Shown: positions 18,701 to 29,408 of the stretch, in pieces
Position numbering within the stretch: position 1 is the first letter of the stretch
Layout of the letters: each line of letters starts with the position of its first letter
Source: Solea solea
Lineage: Eukaryota > Chordata > Actinopteri > Pleuronectiformes > Soleidae
DNA: 64,000 bases
Direction: 5' to 3'
Assembly: GCF_958295425.1 (NCBI RefSeq)
Contig: NC_081154.1
Span: 20,230,295-20,294,294, forward strand
Notes under the pieces: model-generated
The model's input: the letters and a program-made list of their open reading frames with translations, nothing else
Told to the model about the DNA's origin: nothing
Database searches by the model: none
Made by a program: the position numbers and the translations under genes

Positions 18701-21594
18701 CGCTCATCACACACACACACACAGAAACACACAGACACACACTGATGTGCCATGCTCACCTGAGGGAGGCGGAGTCAGGAGCGGTGGGTGGAGAGGAGAC
18801 ACAGTGAGGAGGTGGAGGAGGGCGGAGTCTTCAGGTTCTGTGCGTCTGCTCTTTGTGAAGTCACTCCGGACACGCACTGAGGATGAGGAGTCTATCACTG
18901 ACTCAGTCATGACTGTGTGTGTGTGTGTGAGTGAGATAATGAATCTATTCTGTGTCATTTGTTCATTTTCCTGCAGTGTGTGATTTTTGTTGACTGCAGC
19001 ACAATTTAATTTAACTTCAATTTCAGTGAAACAACAAGACAACTTAACCGTGACAACGACGACATCAAAACACAGATGTGTGTTTGGGCCCTCACAAAAC
19101 TGTTGCCATGGCAACATGTCACAAATGACCTCCAGCAGAGCCAAACACACCTGATTGGCCACAGACAGGAAGTGATGCCTCCATTTACTCCGTAAACACA
19201 ACTGGATCCTCCCACATGAGTCAGGTGATATTTTACCTGTGAAGTGAGACGGAGAGAGAAGGAGGCGGGTCCTGGGGGCGTGGTCACGTGGTCTGTGGAT
19301 GATCTGATTGGTGAGCAGCAGACGTTTGTCTCTTCTGTGGAACACGCCCACTTCCTCTGGAGAGATCCAGCCTTCTGCTGCCTGCTAACACGTTAGCATG
19401 TTAGCATTGTGCTAAAATGTAAATGTGTGTGTGTGTGTGTGTGTACCTTGTGCAGACGATGATGAAGGTGATGGCGAGGTGAAGAGTGATAGAGTGGAGG
19501 AAGAACAGGAACAACGTCAACAGTCGGACACTCCCACTGAAACAACAACACAACAACAGGTGTGTTACCTGAACCAGCTGTGTGTGTGTTACCTGTACCA
19601 TCTGTGTGTGTGTGTGTGTTACCTGTACCACCTGTGTTTGTGTGTGTGTTAACTGATCCATGTGTGTGTGTGTGTGTGTGTGTGTGTTACCTGAACCATC
19701 TGTGTTTGTGTGTGTGTGTTAACTGATCCATGTGTGTGTGTGTGTGTTACCTGAACCATCTGTGTGTGTGTGTGTGTGTTACCTGTACCATCTGTGTGTG
19801 TGTGTGTGTTACCTGAACCATCTGTGTGTGTGTGTGTTACCTGTACCATCTGTGTGTGTGTTACCTGTACCATCTGTGTGTGTGTGTGTGTTACCTGAAC
19901 CATATGTGTGTGTGTGTGTTACCTGTACCATCTGTGTGTGTGTGTGTGTTACCTGTACCATCTGTGTGTGTGTGTTACCTGTACCATCTGTGTGTGTGTT
20001 ACCTGAACCATCTGTGTGTGTGTGTGTGTGTGTGTGTAACCTGAACCATCTGTGTGTGTGTGTTACCTGTACCATCTGTGTGTGTGTTACCTGAACCATC
20101 TGTGTGTGTGTGTGTGTGTAACCTGAACCATCTGTGTGTGTGTGTGTGTGTTACCTGTACCATCTGTGTGTGTGTGTGTTACCTGTACCATCTGTGTGTC
20201 TGTGTGTTACCTGTACCATCTGTGTGTGTGTGTGTGTGTTACCTGAACCATCTGTGTGTGTGTGTGTGTGTGTAACCTGAACCATCTGTGTGTGTGTGTG
20301 TGTGTGTGTTACCTGTACCATCTGTGTGTGTGTGTGTTACCTGTACCATCTGTGTGTCTGTGTGTTACCTGTACCATCTGTGTGTGTGTGTGTGTGTGTA
20401 ACCTGAACCATCTGTGTGTGTGTGTGTGTGTGTGTGTAACCTGAACCATCTGTGTGTGTGTGTGTGTGTTACCTGTACCATCTGTGTGTGTGTGTGTGTT
20501 ACCTGTACCATCTGTGTGTCTGTGTGTTACCTGTACCATCTGTGTGTGTGTGTGTGTGTTACCTGTACCATCTGTGTGTGTGTGTTACCTGTACCATCTG
20601 TGTGTGTGTTACCTGTACCAGGTGTGTGTGTGTGTGTGTTACCTGAACCATATGTGTGTGTGTGTGTTACCTGTACCATCTGTGTGTGTGTGTGTGTGTT
20701 ACCTGTACCATCTGTGTGTGTGTGTTACCTGTACCATCTGTGTGTGTGTTACCTGAACCATCTGTGTGTGTGTGTGTGTGTGTGTGTAACCTGAACCATC
20801 CGTGTGTGTGTGTTACCTGTACCATCTGTGTGTGTGTTACCTGAACCATCTGTGTGTGTGTGTGTGTGTAACCTGAACCATCTGTGTGTGTGTGTGTGTG
20901 TGTTACCTGTACCATCTGTGTGTGTGTGTGTTACCTGTACCATCTGTGTGTCTGTGTGTTACCTGTACCATCTGTGTGTGTGTGTGTGTGTTACCTGAAC
21001 CATCTGTGTGTGTGTGTGTGTGTGTAACCTGAACCATCTGTGTGTGTGTGTGTGTGTGTGTGTGTTACCTGTACCATCTGTGTGTGTGTGTGTTACCTGT
21101 ACCATCTGTGTGTCTGTGTGTTACCTGTACCATCTGTGTGTGTGTGTGTGTGTGTGTGTAACCTGAACCATCTGTGTGTGTGTGTGTGTGTGTGTGTAAC
21201 CTGAACCATCTGTGTGTGTGTGTGTGTGTTACCTGTACCATCTGTGTGTGTGTGTGTTACCTGTACCATCTGTGTGTCTGTGTGTTACCTGTACCATCTG
21301 TGTGTGTGTGTGTGTGTTACCTGTACCATCTGTGTGTGTGTGTTACCTGTACCATCTGTGTGTGTGTTACCTGTACCAGGTGTGTGTGTTCAGGTATCCA
21401 CACAGTGGGCGGGCAGTAGACCAGAGGGGGCGTGGCCTGATATGTTGCAGCTGACCAGCTAGTCAACCACAACCACTGAGGGGCGAGGTCACTACTGACG
21501 GACAGCCAGGGCGTGGCGGCAGAGGCGACTGTTACCATGCCAACGGGCTGACCTTTGAACCTGGAGACTGGTAACATCATGGTGACATCACAAC
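13920..21594 (-). CDS. Tentative 5' exons of the tcerg1l-like gene
   Basis: Seven further open segments with good splice borders lie upstream on the same strand: 21371-21594, 19447-19536, 19237-19381, 18760-18876, 14578-14720, 14252-14320 and 14079-14154. An eighth, 13920-14005, joins the confident exon at 13462. Their phases (0-0, 0-1, 1-1, 1-0, 0-0, 0-1, 1-0) fit end to end into the recognised WW/FF frame. The predicted peptide is rich in Pro, Ser, His and Arg and includes HRGAWLRP, which could be the end of a degenerate WW domain. I do not recognise the rest, and the N-terminus of this family evolves quickly. The first exon with a start codon was not found. The exons at 19447-19536 and 19237-19381 are also open in a second frame, so this model needs transcript support. 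Confidence 0.4.
14160..14350. repeat. AGAG/ACAG short tandem repeats
   Basis: GACAGAGAGGACAGAGA units (14175-14245) and (ACAG)n (14325-14350) flank the predicted exon 14252-14320. Confidence 0.75.
14970..15115. repeat. TG/GAGTG microsatellite
   Basis: (TG)n interrupted by GTGAGTG and GCGTG. The surrounding stretch 14721-15540 shows no supportable exon. Confidence 0.9.
15540..17950 (+). mobile_element. Foldback-type nonautonomous element, copy 1, expanded by an internal satellite
   Basis: Bases 15560-15760 align closely by eye with the foldback copy at 21701-22073. Shared landmarks in order are GTCTTTATCT, GTCTGTAAACCACTCAC, CCTCGTGTGGTCACTT, GTGTCACTGAGTTAAG and GAACTTAGTGATGGAGGCAG. Where copy 2 has one terminal sequence, this copy has an approximately 2.1-kb 25-bp satellite. 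Beyond the satellite, both copies are followed by similar sequence (CCTGAACT, one mismatch, CCCTTTAA), so the homology extends past the array. The outer left boundary is approximate. Confidence 0.6.
15805..17950 (+). repeat. 25-bp satellite array derived from a transposon end
   Basis: About 85 copies of a unit containing GATCATGTGACGCAGATAAA followed by GACGC. Variants are CGTAGACAAA, CATAGATAAA, an inserted CAT (GATCATCATGTG) and a short form lacking AGATA. A block with these variants in a fixed order recurs at about 16020-16200, 16295-16440 and 16695-16870, which shows higher-order duplication. Each unit holds an E-box (CATGTG) and AGATAA. Confidence 0.95.
18320..18664. repeat. TG/GGGAGAG compound repeat
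   Basis: (TG)n tracts punctuated by GGGAGAGTG at irregular spacing. It lies between the foldback element and the predicted exon 18760-18876. Confidence 0.9.
19560..21370 (-). repeat. Minisatellite of donor-like CAG|GTAACA units
   Basis: Roughly 55-60 units of 22-40 bp. On the gene strand each reads ATGGTACAG|GTAACA or ATGGTTCAG|GTAACA followed by (CA)n. Variation is mainly in the CA length and in the choice of TACAG or TTCAG. The array begins exactly at the predicted donor of exon 21371-21594, whose sequence CTGGTACAG|GTAACAC is the same motif. Larger blocks are repeated; for example the order of unit types near 19900-20040 recurs near 20640-20790. Confidence 0.92.
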
Positions 21595-21700
21595 CTGAAA
21601 GTCACCAATCAACAGTGATCAGAGTTTATAATAAATACTTTCTTTTAAAACTTAAGACTTAACTTAACTTAACACTTAACTTAAGACTTGTGTCATAAAA

Positions 21701-21977
21701 TCTACGTCACATGATCTCGTCTTTATCTCCCTGTTACACAGACGTCTGTAAACCACTCACACACACACACCAAACCTCATAGAGAAAACCAGTGATTTTA
21801 GCTGCTGGTCCTCTGCTGCCTCGTGTGGTCACTTCGTGTCACTGAGTTAAGTCTAAATGAAATATTTCATTAAAATCAGACATTAGAACTTAGTGATGGA
21901 GGCAGCAGTGGATCAACAACTCCTGTGTGTGTGATGTTAAAATCACTGATTTTCTCTATGAGGTTTGGTGTGGGAGA

Positions 21978-22020
<43 letters not shown>

Positions 22021-22073
22021 GTTTACAGACGTCTGTGTAACAGTGAGATCAAGACGTGATCATGTGACGTAGA
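21701..22073 (+). mobile_element. Foldback-type nonautonomous element, copy 2
   Basis: The element starts TCTACGTCACATGATC and ends GATCATGTGACGTAGA, which are inverted copies. The inverted homology continues inward for about 115 bp through GTTACACAGACGTCTGTAAA and CACCAAACCTCATAGAGAAA to a unique centre of about 110 bp. There is no coding capacity. Such long inverted ends are typical of foldback MITEs. A clear target duplication was not identified. A TG tract (21980-22016) interrupts the right arm. Confidence 0.75.
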
Positions 22074-22244
22074 GATGGTAGGGGGCGCTCACAGTGAACC
22101 TCAGTCTTCCTCTCTAAAAACACCTGAACTATCCCTTTAACTCTGTGCTGGTGAAACAGTAACATTAGTTATCTGTCACTCATCAATACTGAATCAACAC
22201 TACAGCAACACACACACACACGCACACGCAAACAGAAACACACA

Positions 22245-22279
<35 letters not shown>

Positions 22280-22454
22280 CATCAATAACTAATTAATGCT
22301 GGATCAATACTTTATAAATACTGCATCAGTATGAAACGTTTTAATACTTAATCAATAATCAATCATGTTGAACAGGAAGCAGAGCTTTGACTTCCTCTGT
22401 CAGTTCTGATATTGATCACAGTGATCAGCTGTGTCATCATATTGATCACGTACT

Positions 22455-25290
22455 ACAGTAAAGTATCATTATAAACAGTAGTACTACAGTAAAGTCTCAG
22501 TGTAAATAGAAGTACTACAGTAAAGTATCAATGTAAACAGTAGTACTAAGGTAAAGTATCAGTGTAAACAGTAGTACTACAGTAAAGTATAATTATAAAC
22601 AGTAGTACTACAGTAAAGTATTAGTGCAAACACTAGTACTACAGTCAAGTATCATTGTAAACAGTAGTACTACAGTAAAGTTTCAGTGCAAACAGCAGTA
22701 CTACAGTAAAGTGTCATTGTAAACAGTAGTACTACAGTAAAGTATCACTGCAAACAGTAGTACTACAGTAAAGTGTCATTATAAACAGTAGTACTACAGT
22801 AAAGTATGATTATAAACAGTAGTACTACAGTAAAGTATCAGTGTAAACAGTAGTACTACAGTAAAGTATTAGTGCAAACAGTAGTACTACAGTAAAGTGT
22901 CATTGTAAACAGTAGTACTACAGTAAAGTTTCAGTGCAAACAGCAGTACTACAGTAAAGTGTCATTGTAAACAGTAGTACTACAGTAAAGTATCACTGCA
23001 AACAGTAGTACTACAGTAAAGTGTCAGTGTAAACAGTAGTACTACAGTAAAGTGTCATCATAAACAGTAGTACTACAGTAAAGTATCAGTGTAAACAGTA
23101 GTACTACAGTAAAGTATCATTATAAACAGTAGTACTACAGTAAAGTATCAGTGCAAACAGTAGTACTACAGTAAAGTATCATTATAAACAGTAGTACTAC
23201 AGTAAAGTATCATTGTAAACAGTAGTACTACAGTAACGTGTCAGTGTAAACAGTAGTACTACAGTAAAGTGTCATTGTAAACAGTAGTACTACAGTAAAG
23301 TATCAGTGTAAACAGTAGTACTACAGTTAAGTATCATTTTAAACAGTAGTACTACAGTAAAGTGTCATCATAAACAGTAGTACTACAGTAAAGTATCAGT
23401 GTAAACAGTAGTACTACAGTAAAGTGTCAGTGTAAACAGTAGTACTACAGTAAAGTATCATTATAAACAGTAGTACTACAGTAAAGTGTCAGTGCAAACA
23501 GTAGTACTACAGTAAAGTGTCAGTGTAAACAGTAGTACTACAGTAAAGTGTCATTATAAACAGTAGTACTACAGTAAAGTATCAGTAAAAACAGTAGTAC
23601 TACAGTAAAGTATCATTGTAAACAGTAGTACTACAGTAAAGTATCATTGCAAACAGTAGTACTACAGTAACGTGTCAGTGTAAACAGTAGTACTACAGTA
23701 AAGTGTCATTGTAAACAGTAGTACTACAGTAAAGTGTCAGTGTAAACAGTAGTACTACAGTAAAGTATCATTGTAAACAGTAGTACTACAGTAAAGTGTC
23801 AGTGCAAACAGTAGTACTACAGTAAAGTGTCAGTGTAAACAGTAGTACTACAGTAAAGTATCATTGTAAACAGTAGTACTACAGTAAAGTGTCAGTGTAA
23901 ACAGTAGTACTACAGTAAAGTATCATTAAAAACAGTAGTACTACAGTAAAGTGTCAGTGTAAACAGTAGTACTACAGTAAAGTATCATTATAAACAGTAG
24001 TACTACAGTAAAGTATCATTGCAAACAGTAGTACTACAGTAACGTGTCAGTGTAAACAGTAGTACTACAGTAAAGTATCATTATAAACAGTAGTACTACA
24101 GTAAAGTATCAGTGTAAACAGCAGTACTACAGTAAAGTATCATTATAAACAGTAGTACTACAGTAAAGTGTCATTGTAAACAGTAGTACTACAGTAACGT
24201 GTCAGTGTAAACAGTAAGTACTACAGTAAAGTGTCATTGTAAACAGTAGTACTACAGTAAAGTATCAGTGTAAACAGTAGTACTACAGTAAAGTGTCAGT
24301 GTAAACAGTAGTACTACAGTAAAGTGTCATTATAAACAGTAGTACTACAGTAAAGTGTCATTATAAACAGTAGTACTACAGTAAAGTATCAGTGTAAACA
24401 GTAGTACTACAGTAAAGTGTCATTATAAACAGTAGTACTACAGTAGAGTATCATTGTAAACAGTAGTACTACAGTAAAGTGTCAGTGTAAACAGTAGTAC
24501 TACAGTAGAGTGTCATTGTAAACAGTAGTACTACAGTAAAGTGTCAGTGCAAACAGTAGTACTACAGTAAAGTGTCAGTGTAAACAGTAGTACTACAGTA
24601 AAGTGTCATTATAAACAGTAGTACTACAGTAAAGTGTCAGTGCAAACAGTAGTACTACAGTAAAGTGTCATTATAAACAGTAGTACTACAGTAAAGTATC
24701 ATTGCAATCAGTAGTACTACAGTAACGTGTCAGTGTAAACAGTAGTACTACAGTAAAGTATCATAATAAACAGTAGTACTACAGTAAAGTATCATTATAA
24801 ACAGTAGTACTACAGTAAAGTATCAGTGTAAACAGTAGTACTACAGTAAAGTATCATTATAAACAGTAGTACTACAGTAAAGTATCAGTGTAAACACTAG
24901 TACTACAGTAAAGTATCATTATAAACAGTAGTACTACAGTAAAGTATCAGTGTAAACAGTAGTACTAAAGTAAAGTATCAGTGTAAACAGCAGTACTACA
25001 GTAAAGTATCATTATAAACAGTAGTACTACAGTAAAGTATCAGTGTAAACAGCAGTACTACAGTAAAGTATCATTATAAACAGTAGTACTACAGTAAAGT
25101 ATCAGTGTAAACAGCAGTACTACAGTAAAGTATCATTATAAACAGTAGTACTACAGTAAAGTATCATTATAAACAGTAGTACTACAGTAAAGTATCATTG
25201 CAAACAGTAGTACTACAGTAACGTGTCAGTGTAAACAGTAGTACTACAGTAAAGTATCATTATAAACAGTAGTACTACAGTAAAGTATCA
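22455..25290 (+). repeat. 31-bp satellite array
   Basis: About 90 copies at 31-bp spacing of a unit containing AGTAGTACTACAGTAAAGT followed by ATCATTATAAAC or GTCAGTGTAAAC. Most variation is confined to one half of the unit (ATCATTATA, GTCAGTGTA, ATCAGTGCA and similar), while the AGTACTACAGTAAAG half is almost constant. Occasional AACGTG and AGAGTA variants recur. Confidence 0.95.
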
Positions 25291-25380
25291 GTCACGTGTT
25301 AGCTGCAGTTTCCTCTTCTTCATCACTGTCGTTAAACGGCTGGTTACCGGTGACAGAGCGTGTGCGCGTGCGTGCGTGCG

Positions 25381-25412
<32 letters not shown>

Positions 25413-25584
25413 TGCGCGCGCGTGTCACTCACCGAGCCTGCTCGTCGGTCTCGTCACGTCCTCGTCGCCTCGCTCCTCCGACTGTTTTCACTGAGGTCCG
25501 CAGATCATCGTCTCGTCATCCTCCATCTATACAAGGTGAACGATTAACGGCGGGAGCGGCGCGTGCACCGAGAGCGACGTCCCA

Positions 25585-25638
<54 letters not shown>

Positions 25639-25720
25639 AGACAGAGTCACGGAGGAGAGCGAGGCGACGCCTGCACGTGGACAACTGAAAGCGTCAGAGT
25701 GACAGTTGTTGTTGTTTCAT
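25291..25720 (-). promoter_or_regulatory. CpG-rich candidate promoter and first noncoding exon
   Basis: After kilobases of AT-rich satellite the sequence turns CpG-rich. On the minus strand a purine-rich first exon could end at 25433 with the donor CTCG|GTGAGTG. No long start-codon frame reaches the donor, so it would be untranslated. Upstream on that strand is a (CT)n/(GT)n tract (25583-25636). Downstream, inside the intron, is a GCGTGCGTGCGCGCGCG tract (25358-25422). It could serve the tcerg1l-like transcript, but no linking exon was found. Confidence 0.4.
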
Positions 25721-25797
25721 CTTCAACATCTTTCTTCAACGTTTATTTCAAACTAATCAATCATCAATCAATCAATCAATGAAACAAACAAACAACA

Positions 25798-25833
<36 letters not shown>

Positions 25834-25956
25834 ATGGACACCTGGACACAGGTGAGGTGAGACAGACAGACAGACAGGATCTGTAATTTGAATGATGATT
25901 ATTGATTATTGACGGACTGTTTATATAAAAACATCACATTCATTTGTCTTTGTGCT

Positions 25957-25987
<31 letters not shown>

Positions 25988-26285
25988 CTCACACACACAC
26001 ACACACACAGTGTTAGTGAGGGGTGAAATTGTTTCTGAGAGTAAAGAATAACAGAGAGACTATTAAAGTGAAGTATTTCTATTTACCTCCATTAAACTGT
26101 CTGCGTGTGTGTGTGTGTGTGTGTCGTCCTTCTGTCCTGATAAAAGCTGCTTGATCACCTGTCGTTGTCATGACAATATAAAACACAGTCATTATCGTGG
26201 TCCTGTCAGCTGAGATTCTCAAAGTGTTTCCCAAAACACAATTATCTTCCTCCCTCTGTCACCATGGCAACACTTTAATCAGCTC
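25721..26285. repeat. AATC, CAGA and CA microsatellites in noncoding DNA
   Basis: (AATC)n at about 25755-25832, (CAGA)n at 25862-25878, (CA)n at 25962-26008, and TG at 26104-26124. No gene signal is seen in this stretch. Confidence 0.8.
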
Positions 26286-26289
26286 AGCC

Positions 26290-26610
26290 AGACAGGCAGA
26301 GAGAGAGGGTGAGACAGGTGGACTAAGGGTGAGACAGGTGGGCATGGTGATACAGGTCGTGTGAGGGTGAGACAGGTAGACTGAGGGTGAGACAGGTGGA
26401 CTGAGGATGAGACAGGTGGACTTAGGGCGAGCCAGGTGGTGTGAGGGTGAGACAGGTGGACTGAGGGTGAGACAGGTGGTGTGAGGGTGAGACAGGTGGA
26501 CTGAGGTGAGGTTGAAACCAGTGACAGCGGCATAGTAACCATGGTAACCTGTGACACTGCCATGGTAACCGTGGTAACCAGTGACAGCACCATGGTAACC
26601 ATGGTGACAG
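26290..26610. repeat. GGTGAGACAGGTGG minisatellite and CCATGGTAACC repeats
   Basis: Units of GGTGAGACAGGTGGACTGAG (about 20-22 bp) run from 26307 to about 26510. Three copies of CATGGTAACC plus AGTGACAGC then run to 26605. Confidence 0.85.
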
Positions 26611-26892
26611 ATGTTACTGGTTAACTGGTCTGATTGTGAACACCTAATCAAAATTTTGTGGGCGGGGCTTCGGCTCGTTAACTGCCTTAAAGATCCCATA
26701 GCCCGGAAGTGCCATTTAATGCTGTGTTTGTGTGTATCTGCGTCATGACCTCGTTTATGAAGCTCTAAAAGTCCAGAACAATCAGTTCAGACACTGTTTT
26801 CCTGAACTCTACGAAGTGGAACGGCACTTCTGTTGACTGATGATGTCACTGGAGAATTTCACCACTGACTCACAACAGCAGCGCCTCCTAGT

Positions 26893-27445
26893 CCGGCCAC
26901 TAGAGTCCGGGCACTAGAGTCTGGGCACTAGAGTCCGGCCACTAGAGTCCGGGCACTAGAGTCCGGCCAGTAGAGTCCGGCCACTAGAGTCCCCGCACTA
27001 GAGTCCGGGCACTAGAGTCCGGCCACTAGAGTCCGGGCACTAGAGTCCGGCCACTAGAGTCCGGCCACTAGAGTCCGGGCACTAGAGTCCGGCCACTAGA
27101 GTCCGGCCACTAGAGTCCGGGCACTAGAGTCCGGCCACTAGAGTCCGGCCACTAGAGTCCGGGCACTAGAGTCCGGCCACTAGAGTCCGGGCACTAGAGT
27201 CCGGCCACTAGAGTCCGGGCACTAGAGTCCGGCCAGTAGAGTCCGGCCACTAGAGTCCCCGCACTAGAGTCCGGGCACTAGAGTCCGGCCACTAGAGTCC
27301 GGGCACTAGAGTCCGGGCACTAGAGTCCGGCCACTAGAGTCCCCGCACTAGAGTCCGGGCACTAGAGTCCGGCCACTAGAGTCCGGGCACTAGAGTCCGG
27401 GCACTAGAGTCCGGCCACTAGAGTCCGGCCACTAGAGTCCGGTCT
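26893..27445 (+). repeat. 14-bp array, left half
   Basis: About 39 copies of CCGGCCACTAGAGT or CCGGGCACTAGAGT, with rare CCCCGCACTAGAGT, inside TTAA-element copy 1. A larger block (GCCAGTAGAGT, GCCACTAGAGT, CCCGCACTAGAGT) occurs twice, near 26960 and 27230. Confidence 0.95.
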
Positions 27446-29181
27446 ACACAAAGCTAGAGTTGCCTATCATTCTTCTTTAATTGAAGGAAATAAGAATGAT
27501 CCCAGGTTTGTTTTCAGCACTGTAGCCAGGCTGACACAGAGCCACAGCTCCACTGAACCATCTATTCCTTTAACGCTGTAGTGATGTGTCGTTCGTGAAC
27601 GTTTCGTTCAATATGAACTAATCTTTTGTATGACTCGGGAATAATGAGTCGTCTCAGTGAGTGATTCGTTCATTTTTATGCAGTACCTTCCTTCGCCACA
27701 CGATGGCAGGCAGCTGCATAAGCTCAGCAGGACAGGAAACAGAAATGATTAATTCAGGATTTACTCAACTGAGCGTCCGTCCTCAGGTCACGTGACAGCT
27801 ACCTAGTCCCCGTCGTGCTGTTAAACAACAATGTCAGAGAGGATACAGGACACAAGTCACTTTATTGAGGTGTGTATTTGCTTTCCAATGCTTGTGGCAT
27901 TTTGTTTATTATACTTTGTCAGCTGAAGTTCAGTGTTAAGTGTTTGAGAACCATGGTCTTTTTTACAACGCCCACAGGAGGAGCTACAGTGCCACACGCT
28001 GTAAAAATGAACGAAATGAACGAAATGACTCAAAAAAGATTAGTTCAATTTACTGTCCGAGAGTAAAAGATCCGAGTCAGTAAAAAGAGTCGAACTTCCC
28101 ATCACTTTAACACTGAGCAGTGATGACTTTATCAACTTTTTTGTGAATAAAATAACATCAAATAGAGAAAACATGGATCATCTCCTCCCTCATATTGGGA
28201 CTGACTCATCTTTTAGCACAAGAGCTTTAGAAGCACCAGGTGCACAGTTAGACAGTTTCTCCCCTATAGATCTCCCTGAGTTAACATCATTAGTTTCATC
28301 ATCTAAGCCATCAACCTGTCAGTTAGATCCTATCCCCACCAAACTGTTTAAAGATGTCTTTCCTTTAATTAACAGCTCTATATTAACTCAAATTAATCTA
28401 TCCTTATTAACTGGATATGTGCCGTTTAAACGTTTAAAATAGCAGTTATTAAACCCCTTCTCAAAAAACACCTCAGAGAAAAACTTTCTGATCACATTGT
28501 CACTTTAGATGACATCACCATGGCTTCCAGTTCCACTGTGAGGAACCTTGGAGTTACTTTTGACCAGGAAATGTCATTTGATTCACACATAAAACTCATT
28601 TCCAGAACAGCCTTCTTCCACCTGCGGAACATTATGAACATTAGAAACATTCTGTCTTTACAGGATGCTGAAAAACTAGTTCATGCTTTTGTTACATCTA
28701 GATTAGATTACTGTATCTCCTTATTATGAGGATGTTCCAACAAGTCTGTTAGAACCCTTCAGTTCATTCAAAATGCTGCAGCACCAGTTCTGACAGGAAC
28801 TAGAAAGAGAGACCATATAACTCCAGTGTTAGCTTCTCTACACTGGCTCCACCCACAGTTTAGAATTCAATTTAAAATCCTCCTCCTCACGTACAAAGCA
28901 CTTAATGGTCATGCCCCTTCATACCTGAAAGACCTAGTCTTACCTTATCACCCTAACAGACCACTTAGGTCACAAAATACAGGTTTACTTGTGGTTCCCA
29001 GAGTCTGTAAGAGCAGAATGGGAGGCGGAGCCTTCAGTTACCAGGCTCCTCCTCTCCTGTGGAACCAGCTTCCAATGACAGTTCGGGAGGCGGAGCCTCT
29101 CTCTGTATTTAAAGTTAGACTTAAAACTTTCCTTTTTGATAAAGCTTATAGTTAGAGCTGGTTCAGGGAAACCTGGACCAC
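27446..29181 (+). mobile_element. L2-type LINE fragment, internally deleted, with a hAT MITE inside
   Basis: Plus-strand translation gives pieces of a LINE ORF2: a linker before reverse transcriptase (28143-28440, including SSKPSTCQLDPIPTKLFKDV), then a jump directly to the region after the catalytic core (28520-29155, NLGVTFDQEMSFDSHIK, LDYCISLL, LASLHWL, RPLRSQNTGLLVVP, WNQLP). The catalytic core is missing and there is an in-frame stop near 28727, so it is dead. It lies between the two halves of the 14-bp array. Confidence 0.75.
27579..28107 (+). mobile_element. hAT-type MITE
   Basis: Its ends are inverted (TAGTGATGTGTCGTTCG at left; inverted right end AGTGATGGGAAGTTCG), typical of hAT elements. 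The flanks TAACGCTG (27571-27578) and TAACACTG (28108-28115) are an 8-bp target duplication with one mismatch, the length expected for hAT. Removing it restores the LINE sequence on both sides. No transposase frame is present. Confidence 0.75.
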
Positions 29182-29184
29182 TAC

Positions 29185-29325
29185 TAGAGTCTGGCTACTA
29201 GAGTACGGCTACTAGAGTCCAGGCACTAGAGTCCAGGCACTAGAGTCCGGGCATTAGAGTCTGGGTATTAGAGTCCGGGCATTAGAGTCCGGGTATTAGA
29301 GTCCGGCACTTGAGTCCGGTGACGT
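29185..29325 (+). repeat. 14-bp array, right half
   Basis: About ten degenerate copies of GGCACTAGAGTCC or GGTATTAGAGTCC, the same family as the array at 26893-27445, on the other side of the LINE insertion. Confidence 0.85.
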
Positions 29326-29346
29326 ACTTTCAACTGTAGAAGAACT

Positions 29347-29408
29347 AGAAGAACTACTCTGGTTGTACAAACGATACACTCAGCAGCTACAACCAGAGTA
29401 GTTCTTCT
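29347..29408. other. Perfect 21-bp inverted repeat (hairpin)
   Basis: The arm at 29347-29367 (AGAAGAACTACTCTGG then TTGTA) is the exact reverse complement of 29388-29408, separated by a 20-base loop. A TATAAA-like AATATAAAGC follows at 29413. It could be a structured RNA, a MITE remnant or a cruciform. Confidence 0.7.

Noticed and set aside
18775..19536. A small membrane protein made of exons 19447-19536, 19237-19381 and 18775-18876 with a hydrophobic [16 protein letters not shown] segment
   Set aside because: This frame is open and phase-consistent, but it needs an upstream exon ending in another phase and ignores the strong donor at 18760. The alternative frame links to the recognised tcerg1l exons. 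Kept only as an alternative.
19450..19560. Plus-strand acidic exon ([12 protein letters not shown]) with AG/GT borders
   Set aside because: It is the complement of the predicted minus-strand exon; no plus-strand neighbour exons are seen.
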